DNA from: Maricaulis sp.
GTDB lineage: Bacteria; Pseudomonadota; Alphaproteobacteria; Caulobacterales; Maricaulaceae
Direction: 5' to 3'
Length of the DNA stretch: 35,884 nt
Assembly: GCF_030149235.1 (NCBI RefSeq)
Contig: NZ_JASBRW010000083.1
Span: forward strand, 111,964-147,847
A program made the translations under genes and the position numbers. The notes below the pieces were generated by a model. It was not told the DNA's origin. It was given only the letters and a program-made list of their open reading frames with translations, and made no database searches. Shown here in pieces: positions 17,045 through 23,761 of the stretch (its first letter is position 1; each line of letters opens with the position of its first letter).

Positions 17045-17811
17045 TGAACGCTCCATACAGCCCGTCGAGCTTTTCTGCCCGCATTACCCGCCAGGTTGCC
17101 CGTTTCGCGGCGCGCCGGCCACTGCCGATCCATCCCGACCACGCCATCGTCTCCTTCAGCTTCGATGACTTTCCAAAATCCGCCGCAACTCTGGGGGCGC
17201 CGGCCCTGGAGCAGCGCGGCTGGCGCGGCACCTATTACGCCAGCGCGGGCCTGGCCGGTACGACGAACCATCATGGTGAGCAGTTCGATGCCGGTGACAT
17301 TGTCGATCTGAACGCCCGCGGTCATGAGATCGGCTGCCACACGTTTGAACATGTCGACTGTGCCCAGGCCGACGTCGATACGGTGATGGATAGCCTCGAT
17401 CGCAATGCCAATGCGCTTCGGCGCATGGGGTTGAGCGAACCGCTGAGCAGTTTTGCCTTTCCTTACGGAGAAGCCAGCCTCGAGGCCAAGCGGGCCCTGT
17501 CGAGCCGTTTTGCCTCCATGCGGGGTGTGCGGGCGGAGATCAATCGTGGAACCGGTGACCTCAACCTGCTGCGCGCTGTCGCACTGGATGGTGGGGACGC
17601 CGGTATCGAACGGGCCATCGAGGCCGCGAATAGCCTGATCCAGGCGCCGGGCTGGCTCATCTACTACGCCCATGACATCCAGGAACAGCCCAGCGAATGG
17701 GGCTGCACGCCTGAGCAATTCGACCGGGTTTGCCACGCGGTTGAGGCCAGCGGAGCACGTGTCATGACCGTACGTGACGCCCTCAAAAGCCTGCTGGAGG
17801 ACCAGACATGA
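17044..17811 (+). CDS. hfsH: Polysaccharide deacetylase (HfsH-like)
   Basis: A 255-residue NodB-fold (CE4) deacetylase. In Caulobacter, HfsH removes acetyl groups from N-acetylhexosamine of the holdfast, needed for adhesion and anchoring. The catalytic motifs are present: SFSFDDFP (base and metal Asp, about residues 39-42), HEIGCHTFEHVD (two metal His, about 94-105) and FAFPYGEAS, where the classical Arg of motif 3 is replaced, as in other FAxPYG members. No signal peptide is seen, so it probably acts in the cytoplasm on lipid-linked precursors. I used ATG 17044, which overlaps the hfsG stop; an in-frame TTG three bases earlier is less likely. Its stop overlaps the next ATG (ATGA). Confidence 0.88.
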   Translation: MNAPYSPSSFSARITRQVARFAARRPLPIHPDHAIVSFSFDDFPKSAATLGAPALEQRGWRGTYYASAGLAGTTNHHGEQFDAGDIVDLNARGHEIGCHTFEHVDCAQADVDTVMDSLDRNANALRRMGLSEPLSSFAFPYGEASLEAKRALSSRFASMRGVRAEINRGTGDLNLLRAVALDGGDAGIERAIEAANSLIQAPGWLIYYAHDIQEQPSEWGCTPEQFDRVCHAVEASGARVMTVRDALKSLLEDQT

Positions 17812-18710
17812 GCCTTGCTGTCATCATTCCAACCTACCGCCGGCCCGGCGGACTGAGGGCTGCGATTGAAAGCGTTCTGCGCCAGAGCCGGACGGCGGAC
17901 GAAATCATCGTCGTCGACAATGCGCCAGAAGGCTGTGCCAAGGACACGGTTGAGGATTTCCGCGATCCAGCCATCGCCTACATCCATGTTCCCGAACCGG
18001 GGGTCGCCAATGCGCGCAATGCCGGTCTTACCGCGACCGACGCGCGCTATATCGCCTTCCTCGATGATGACGAGATTGCCTCGGAGCACTGGCTTGCAGC
18101 CTTGTCCAACACTCAAGCGGCGCTCGATGTTGCCGTGGTCTTCGGGCCTCTTCAGGCTCGCGCCCAGGCCGACGGCCGGCTACGGCAGCACTTGCTCAAC
18201 CGGCTCTACTCACGTCCGGGTCCCGAAGAGGACCAGCGTTTGGACAAGCCCTATGGGTGCGGCAATTCCCTGATCGATCGCGAGGCCGTCCAGATTGGTG
18301 CGCGTCCCTTCGACACAGCGCTGAACGAAACCGGCGGCGAAGACGATGCCTTCTTCGCGATGCTGGAGGATCAAGGCGCACGTTTCGGCTGGGCCAGCCA
18401 GGCCCATGCTGTGGAATGCGTCGATCCGAAGCGGTCCAGCTGGGACTATATGTTGTCTCGCAGCTTCGCCTTTGGTCAGGGTCCGAGCCAGACCTGCGCC
18501 CATGGCCCCCGCCCGGACTGGCTGGGTGTGGCCCGCTGGATGGCGATCGGTGTTGTGCAACTGGCCGTGTTTGCGCCGCTGGCCGTGCTGGTCAGCGTCG
18601 TCAATGCGCGCCAGGGCGCCAGCCTGATCGATCGCACCGCCCAGGCGGCTGGCAAGGTCTGCTGGTTCGACCGGTTCTCGCCGCGCTTTTACGGTCGAGC
18701 TGCCGGGTAG
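17808..18710 (+). CDS. hfsL: Family 2 glycosyltransferase (possibly HfsL)
   Basis: A 300-residue GT2 enzyme. The N-terminal AVIIPTYRRPGGLRAAIESVLRQ and IIVVDNAPEG are followed by PGVANARNAGLTATDARYIAFLDDDE, a metal-binding DDD near residues 84-86, and NETGGEDDAFFAML near residues 177-189 (catalytic ED). The C-terminal third has a hydrophobic stretch (about residues 243-266) suggesting membrane association. The ATG overlaps the deacetylase stop by four bases. In Caulobacter the HfsL glycosyltransferase lies away from the main cluster, so the name here is only positional and needs a homology search. Its last 22 bases overlap the convergent hfsC coding end. Confidence 0.8.
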   Translation: MSLAVIIPTYRRPGGLRAAIESVLRQSRTADEIIVVDNAPEGCAKDTVEDFRDPAIAYIHVPEPGVANARNAGLTATDARYIAFLDDDEIASEHWLAALSNTQAALDVAVVFGPLQARAQADGRLRQHLLNRLYSRPGPEEDQRLDKPYGCGNSLIDREAVQIGARPFDTALNETGGEDDAFFAMLEDQGARFGWASQAHAVECVDPKRSSWDYMLSRSFAFGQGPSQTCAHGPRPDWLGVARWMAIGVVQLAVFAPLAVLVSVVNARQGASLIDRTAQAAGKVCWFDRFSPRFYGRAAG

Positions 18711-19966
18711 TTTCGGGGCCGCGTCAGAGCAGCTGCCGTTACAACGAACAGCACCCAGCTCAGACCATTCTGTTCCATCAGATTGCTCTCGGAAATCGAG
18801 ACCACGCCGAACATGGCCAGGAAAGGCAAGGCCCAATAGGCTTCGCCGCCCGTGAACATGCGTCCCAGGGCGCGCGTCACGGCGCGCAGATAGACCAGCG
18901 CCATCAGGATGACGCCCGGCAGGCCAATCGCCAGGGCGGTCTCGATCCAGCCATTATGCGCGGTCGGCACATCCCAGGAGGTTTCCTGGCGAACCCAGAA
19001 AACCGGTCCGTTATCGGCCGCCCAGAAGGCATTATAGCCATAGCCCGTCCACGGCGCCGCCTGAACCTCGCGGATCAGGGCGGCCCAGATCTCCGTCCGT
19101 CCGGTCAGGGTGGCGTCGCGACCCAGGAGTTCAAGCATATCCAGCGGGGCGATCAGCAGGATCAGCACGGCCAGGGCAAAACCGCAGACCGCCAGGGTTA
19201 GGCACATGACAGCAAAACCGAAGCCCTGCCGGCAAAACCCGACAAGCGCCACGAGACCGCAACCGAGCGCCCAGGCCAGCAGCGCGGTCTTGGAGGTCGA
19301 AAGAACCACCAAAGCACTGCACAGCACCGCGGCCCCCGCCCAGATCCAGGCGCGACGCGGATCATTATTCAGTGCCGCCAGGGTGGCGACCGTGCCCCAG
19401 GCCATCATGGCCCCGAGCGTATTCTTCTCCCACCAGACACCTTTCCAGGCCCCGGCATGGACGGCCTGGTCGACCCCCAGGGACGGCATCACAACCGCCA
19501 TCAGGGTCGAAGCGACAGCGAGGCTGGCAAAGACCGAGGCAATCAGGGTGATCAGCGTCGCCCAGTCCCAGCGCGAGGCAAGCCACAGACCGAAGAGCGT
19601 GGTCATAAACAGGGCAAAGCCGCGGCGCAGGGACACGTCCGGCGCGACAGACCAGACGACCGATAACAGGGTCAGACCCGCCAAAGTCAAAATCGCCGGT
19701 GAGCGCAGCAAGGCCCCCATTGTGCGGCCCGGGTGCAGCACCATGAAAACCAGGGTGATGGCGTAAACCGGCAACCAGATCAGGCGCAGCACCACCGAGC
19801 TTTCAGGATCGGCCGGATCGGCGAAAAGCGGGCCGACCAAACCCTGCGAGAACAGGAACAGGGCGAGGAAGGCGCCGGCGCGTTCGATAACGCCGCCGAG
19901 CGGGAAGGCCGGGGCTTGGCGCAGCGCCTCGATAAAGGGCGGATGGATAATGACCGCGCGGCTCAT
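18689..19966 (-). CDS. hfsC: Wzy-type polysaccharide polymerase/ligase (HfsC-like)
   Basis: A 425-residue integral membrane protein of the O-antigen ligase/polymerase family (PF04932), with about ten hydrophobic segments. It would polymerise flipped repeat units on the periplasmic face. The diagnostic Wzy_C region is near residues 285-350: LTGRTEIWAALIREVQ, APWTGYGYNAFWAAD and a periplasmic loop ending AHNGWIETALAIGLPGVIL with the conserved His. WWEKNTLGAM (about residues 180-189) is another family motif. The start ATG overlaps the hfsB stop by four bases (ATGA). This hfsA-hfsB-hfsC transcript on the minus strand is arranged as in Caulobacter, and it ends convergently with a 22-base overlap with the upstream glycosyltransferase gene. 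Confidence 0.85.
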   Translation of the reverse strand: MSRAVIIHPPFIEALRQAPAFPLGGVIERAGAFLALFLFSQGLVGPLFADPADPESSVVLRLIWLPVYAITLVFMVLHPGRTMGALLRSPAILTLAGLTLLSVVWSVAPDVSLRRGFALFMTTLFGLWLASRWDWATLITLIASVFASLAVASTLMAVVMPSLGVDQAVHAGAWKGVWWEKNTLGAMMAWGTVATLAALNNDPRRAWIWAGAAVLCSALVVLSTSKTALLAWALGCGLVALVGFCRQGFGFAVMCLTLAVCGFALAVLILLIAPLDMLELLGRDATLTGRTEIWAALIREVQAAPWTGYGYNAFWAADNGPVFWVRQETSWDVPTAHNGWIETALAIGLPGVILMALVYLRAVTRALGRMFTGGEAYWALPFLAMFGVVSISESNLMEQNGLSWVLFVVTAAALTRPRNYPAARP

Positions 19967-20583
19967 GCCGCCTGCCCGGCCTCGGCGGCGCGGTTGACGA
20001 TGACGCCGGCGACGACACCGCCAGCGGCCTCAATCGCCTCACGGCGGGCCATCAGGCCGGTCGAGTCGTGCTGGCGCGCATCCGCCACAAGGATCACACC
20101 GTCGACATCCGGCGCCAGCACAAGCGGCGCCCGGGATTGCCCCGGCGCGTCGATAATCGCCAGGTCGATGGCCTCACGCAGCGCCTTCCAGTAGTCCGGC
20201 ATGGCGCTCAAACGGGCCTGTAAACGGGTTTCCGGAGCGGTCTGGATTTCGCTGACGAAAAGCTGGCGCTGTGCCGACTCCCGCATCACAAGGCGCGAAC
20301 CGGCACCAAGCTGCCAGGGCGTCGGCCTGCCAAAACCGGCATCAAAGGCCTGCCCCCGGACGCGTGTCGCACGGGCCTGGGCCGTGTCGGTGAAATCGAG
20401 ATCAAAGAGCCAGACACCCCGCGCCGTGCGCTGGGCACAGAGCCGAGCCAGTTCGCGGGCAACGGTCGAGGCGCCCGCACCGCGTGATCCGCCCATCACC
20501 ATGAGGACGCGACCGACCCCGCCCGGACGGGCGATCGGCTCGAACTGGTCGACCAGTCCGGCAAGTTCGGAAGCGAGGTTCAT
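19963..20583 (-). CDS. hfsB: Kinase-like P-loop protein of the holdfast export system (HfsB-like)
   Basis: A 206-residue protein with the fold of the cytoplasmic half of Wzc/CpsD BY-kinases. It has a P-loop-like GGSRGAGAST (residues 31-40), a Walker A'-like LFDLDF (59-64) and Walker B LAIIDAPG (141-148). The P-loop Lys is Ala (codon GCC), and the position of the second, ParA-type Lys is Arg. There is no C-terminal tyrosine cluster. It may therefore be a structural partner of HfsA rather than an active kinase. The C-terminal part (VDGVILVADARQHDSTGL, VVAGVIVNRA) matches the ParA/BY-kinase fold. It overlaps hfsC by four bases and follows hfsA after 66 bases. The symbol rests on position and fold. 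Confidence 0.78.
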   Translation of the reverse strand: MNLASELAGLVDQFEPIARPGGVGRVLMVMGGSRGAGASTVARELARLCAQRTARGVWLFDLDFTDTAQARATRVRGQAFDAGFGRPTPWQLGAGSRLVMRESAQRQLFVSEIQTAPETRLQARLSAMPDYWKALREAIDLAIIDAPGQSRAPLVLAPDVDGVILVADARQHDSTGLMARREAIEAAGGVVAGVIVNRAAEAGQAA

Positions 20584-20649
20584 CAGACGTCCACGCGCGC
20601 GATTCGTAACAACCGGTCCAAACTGCCCAATACGTGGTTAACGCAGCGC

Positions 20650-22212
20650 TTACGCCCGACGCTCGGCAACACGCGCGAGGATCGGCAGATCGCCATAGGA
20701 CACCGGCGGCGGGTGCGGAGTATAAGCCGCGGCTGCGGCGGGCGGGGCATAGGCCGCGGCAGCTGGTACCGACATGCTGACCGGGGCATAACGGGTCGGC
20801 TGCGAATAAGCCGGGCGGCGAGCGCGCAGATAGGCATCCCAATAGCCGCGCAAAAGACCGGCCATCAGCGCAACGCCGCCGGACAGGACCAGGACCGCGA
20901 TCAGAGCCAGTTTCTTCAGAGAAGAGCCCTGCAAGGGCGGCGCGGCGCGGTCAAAGACCCGGACGGCGTCAGCGGCGCCCGGGCCGAGCGAACGACGGGC
21001 GGCAGCGATGGCTTCCTGGCCAGCGAGCAGTCCCGCAGTCGCCTCGGCAGCCGTGACGTTCTGGGACAAGCGGGTAAAGGCCGGCTCGAGATCGCGCAAA
21101 CGCGACACTTCAGCCTGGGCCGCCACCAGCTGGCGTTCCAGCACGGCGACGCGATTGGCCTCGGCCTGGGCATTGGCCCGGCGGGTGGCCAGATCGGTCT
21201 CCATCGCCTGGCGGACAGGGTTCACACCCGTGCGCTGTTGCCCCAGCCCCACCGCACCACCAGCAGCCAGAAGGCCCTCGATCGCTTCGATTTCGCGATC
21301 CAGTGCGACGACGGGCGGAGCGCCCGGCTGATAGCGCGACAGCAATTGCTCGCGTTCGACCCGCCGTTCCAGCAGGAGATTGGTCGCACCATTCTCGACG
21401 TAGAGCTGGATGCTTTCGGGAATATTGGCGAGGCGGGCCTGCAGGGCATTGGCCCCGGCATTAGCCGAATCGCGCTCTGCCGCGGCCAGGCGCAGGCGAT
21501 CCTGAATTGCGCTGACGCTGGTTTCGGCCGCCAGCTTGTCACTGTCAAAATTGGCCAGCTGGTTTGAGGTCAAGAAGACATCCAGCGCAGACTGGGCCTC
21601 GCGAACCGCAATATCGGCCTGACCGCGACGCTCGGTCAGGGTCGACACTCCGGCCTCGACCAGGACTTGCTGGCGGTAAGCGAGATACGCGTCAACGACG
21701 GCATTGAGCACGAGCGCCGCCCGATCCGGATCGGCGGCTTCATAGCGCGCGATCAGGGCGGAGGAATTGGGCTCCCGGCTGATCGACAGCCCGGTTTGCA
21801 AGGCCTTGCGGGCCGCGCGATCGGCATCACCGACAACGGGCTCACCCAGCACCGCAGCCGCCCCAATCGTCTGAATGGCCAGGCGCTGAACGGCATCGGA
21901 GCCCAGAAGCTCGCTCTCCGACTGCATGATCTGGTCGAGCATAAACGCCCCACCGGCACCTGCTGCAGACGGCGTAGGGTCGTTCTCGAGCAGAACGAGG
22001 AGCCGCGACTCGGCCTCATAGCTCGGCTTCACCAGAAGCAGGACAGCGGCCACACCGGCCGCAAAAAGTACGGCGAAAATCAGCGCGATAAAGCCCTTTT
22101 GCGCCCAGGCCAGGGCCAGGACGTCAAACAGGTCGAGCCCCTCACGGCTTCCGCCGCCAGGAGGCGGGGCGGAACCGGCGGGCGCACCGGGGTAATCATG
22201 AACGCGCGTCAT
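20650..22212 (-). CDS. hfsA: Wzz/GumC-type polysaccharide co-polymerase (HfsA-like)
   Basis: A 520-residue inner-membrane protein with two transmembrane segments (about 40-62 and 434-455) enclosing a large periplasmic domain with long alpha-helical, heptad-like stretches (about 180-400), as in chain-length regulators of PF02706. It should couple polymerisation to export through HfsD. The N-terminus is a Pro/Gly-rich cytoplasmic tail (residues 8-24). The C-terminal cytoplasmic tail (462-520) is rich in Ala, Pro and Tyr (Tyr near 461, 469, 475, 488, 497, 506) and ends GDLPILARVAERRA, like the linker that leads into the kinase domain in fused Wzc proteins. hfsA is divergent from hfsD (88-base spacer) and is followed by hfsB and hfsC. 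Confidence 0.85.
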   Translation of the reverse strand: MTRVHDYPGAPAGSAPPPGGGSREGLDLFDVLALAWAQKGFIALIFAVLFAAGVAAVLLLVKPSYEAESRLLVLLENDPTPSAAGAGGAFMLDQIMQSESELLGSDAVQRLAIQTIGAAAVLGEPVVGDADRAARKALQTGLSISREPNSSALIARYEAADPDRAALVLNAVVDAYLAYRQQVLVEAGVSTLTERRGQADIAVREAQSALDVFLTSNQLANFDSDKLAAETSVSAIQDRLRLAAAERDSANAGANALQARLANIPESIQLYVENGATNLLLERRVEREQLLSRYQPGAPPVVALDREIEAIEGLLAAGGAVGLGQQRTGVNPVRQAMETDLATRRANAQAEANRVAVLERQLVAAQAEVSRLRDLEPAFTRLSQNVTAAEATAGLLAGQEAIAAARRSLGPGAADAVRVFDRAAPPLQGSSLKKLALIAVLVLSGGVALMAGLLRGYWDAYLRARRPAYSQPTRYAPVSMSVPAAAAYAPPAAAAAYTPHPPPVSYGDLPILARVAERRA

Positions 22213-22300
22213 GGGCCCAATAGACGGCAGGCCCGCTTAATTTTTTCTTATCCAAAGCAACGCGAAATAGCGGCGAAACAGCAGTCTTTGAGGATAGTCT
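22213..22300. promoter_or_regulatory. Divergent promoter spacer between hfsA and hfsD
   Basis: An 88-base spacer with an AT-rich core (TTAATTTTTTCTTATCC, about 22238-22254) amid GC-rich flanks. This is the expected place for promoters of hfsA-B-C and hfsD. No canonical pair is clear. GAGG at 22289-22292 is the hfsD ribosome site. Confidence 0.35.
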
Positions 22301-23032
22301 ATGCGAGCGTCCCGCCTCGGCCTGACCATTGCCGTCTCTCTCGGCCTTGCGGCCTGCGCCAGCTCCGGTTCTCAAGCCCCCCACCCCGACCCGGACTGGG
22401 CAGGCCGCTTCGCCGCCTGGGAAGAGACCGATCCCGCCTATCGCTTCTTTCCGGGCGACAGCATTGTCGTGACAGTGCACTCCGCCCCCGAGCTCTCGAC
22501 CACAACGCCGATCGGACCTGATGGCCGCGTCAGCCTGCCGCTTCTGGGCAATGTCATGGTGGCCAACCGGACCGATTATGAAATCGCCGGTGTCGTCGCC
22601 GACGCCTATGCGCAATCGGTCCTGGTCTCACCCATCGTCGAGGTGCGCCGCGGCGATCTGGGTCGGCAAAATATCGTTGTCGGTGGTGAAGTGACCAATC
22701 CGGGTCTGGTCGAAATGACAGGCCCGGTCGGCGCGCTCGAAGCGGTGATGCTGGCCGGAGGATTCCGCAACACAGCCGCTCGCGGCGAGGTCGTCGTCCT
22801 GCGGCGTCAGCCGGGCGGACGCTTGATGATGCGGGTGGTGAATGTACGCCAGGCGCTCAATGGCCGTGTCGATGCCGACCAGATTCAGCTAAGGCGCCAT
22901 GACCTGGTCTTCGTGCCGCGCTCGACCGTGGCGGAAGTGACGAATTTCGTTGAGCAATATGTCTACGGCGTGCTGCCACTGGATCAGGCGCTGTCGTTTG
23001 CGATTGCGGATGCGATCAACGACAATAACTAG
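22301..23032 (+). CDS. hfsD: Outer-membrane polysaccharide export lipoprotein (Wza/GumB, HfsD-like)
   Basis: A 243-residue lipoprotein with signal peptide and lipobox LGLAAC (Cys19 as lipid anchor). A Poly_export (PF02563) domain covers about residues 46-120 (FFPGDSIVVTVHSAPEL and IGPDGRVSLPLLGNVMVANRT). An SLBB-like domain follows (NIVVGGEVTNPGLVEM and GALEAVMLAGGFRNTA, about 125-165). It would form the outer-membrane pore through which the holdfast polysaccharide leaves the cell. ATG 22301 has GAGG about 8 bases upstream. The end contains HDLVFVPRSTVAEVTNFVEQYVYGVLP, a membrane-spanning helix pattern of Wza-like proteins. Divergent from hfsA, as in Caulobacter. Confidence 0.9.
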   Translation: MRASRLGLTIAVSLGLAACASSGSQAPHPDPDWAGRFAAWEETDPAYRFFPGDSIVVTVHSAPELSTTTPIGPDGRVSLPLLGNVMVANRTDYEIAGVVADAYAQSVLVSPIVEVRRGDLGRQNIVVGGEVTNPGLVEMTGPVGALEAVMLAGGFRNTAARGEVVVLRRQPGGRLMMRVVNVRQALNGRVDADQIQLRRHDLVFVPRSTVAEVTNFVEQYVYGVLPLDQALSFAIADAINDNN

Positions 23033-23327
23033 CTCGCCAGTCCAGTTCGCCGGGCTGCGAGGTCCCGGCCCAGGTGACTCCGGCTGACATGGCGGGTGAC
23101 AAGCCGTGCTGATCATATCACAGGAAGGTAAAGTCGGGCGAGGAGCTGCGCTCGACGCCCCCGGTCTCCGGTTCACCCCGGAGTTCGACCGTGACGCGGG
23201 TGTCATCGCGAAAACCTGACTGGCGTCAGGATGACGGCATCAGCGCCCGTCAATTGCACACCCAGTCCGTCAGCCAGCGAGCAGTCCCCCCGCTCGCCAG
23301 CTTGCCCGGACAGGATGGCTGTACCGC
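23033..23327. other. Intergenic region with small GC-rich hairpins
   Basis: No coding frame is credible here. Hairpins seen are GCCGGG/CCCGGC (23049-23069), CTCCGG/CCGGAG (23166-23183) and CCTGAC-TGGC-GTCAGG (23215-23230) followed by ATGA. The last shares its core with the hairpin at 8677-8708. None has a T-run, so they look like dispersed palindromes rather than a clear terminator for hfsD. Confidence 0.5.
23215..23234. repeat. Palindrome CCTGAC-N4-GTCAGGATGA
   Basis: CCTGAC (23215-23220) pairs with GTCAGG (23225-23230) and ATGA follows. The same unit CCTGAC-N4-GTCAGGATGA occurs at 8685-8704, 14.5 kb away, so it is probably a dispersed element. Confidence 0.5.
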
Positions 23328-23600
23328 TTAGTGGCGGGTGGCCAGCCATTCACGCGCAGCTTTCTGCGCGTTGGCGATGTCGAGATTGGACATCTGGTCG
23401 GAGATTTCCTGGCGATAGTATTTCGCCGGCTCCGAGCCCATCAGGGCCGCCAGATTGAACCATTTGTGAGCTTCGATGTAATCGACTTCGCCGCCCTGGC
23501 CGGTCGAATACAGAATGCCCAGCTTGCAGAGATCTTCCCCCGTCGGGTCCGTGCTAACGGCTTCATGGGCCTGTGCGGTTTCAACGTCGGTAAACGCCAT
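23328..23600 (-). CDS. Small Sel1-repeat-like protein
   Basis: A 90-residue soluble protein. Its middle (LGILYSTGQGGEVDYIEAHKWFNLAALMGS, about residues 27-56) is one Sel1-like repeat (TPR-like helix pair with the AxKWFxxAA pattern), and a second partial helix follows. ATG 23600 has GGGGAAG six bases upstream. Sel1 proteins mediate protein-protein contacts; a partner cannot be named. The 160-base AT-rich spacer before it (TTTAAAGG and TTAACCTTAA on the minus strand) may contain its promoter. Confidence 0.75.
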   Translation of the reverse strand: MAFTDVETAQAHEAVSTDPTGEDLCKLGILYSTGQGGEVDYIEAHKWFNLAALMGSEPAKYYRQEISDQMSNLDIANAQKAAREWLATRH

Positions 23601-23761
23601 AGGTCTTCCCCTGTACTACTCGGCGAATGCGATCTTTTTAGATCTGTCATTCGCGCCACCATCCTGTCCGAATGCCTCCGAACATTTGCGATGTTGACAA
23701 CAGAGGATTGCATTAAGGTTAAGAAAAATCGGGAAAATTCCGCCTTAAACCTTTAAATCGG
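23601..23761. promoter_or_regulatory. AT-rich spacer upstream of the Sel1-like gene
   Basis: This stretch is much more AT-rich than its surroundings. Several TTAA words occur (around 23714, 23720, 23744 and 23753), but none with the 7-base spacing of a CtrA box. TTGACA occurs at 23694-23699 on the + strand with no matching -10. No terminator is clear for the gene ending at 23762. Confidence 0.3.
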
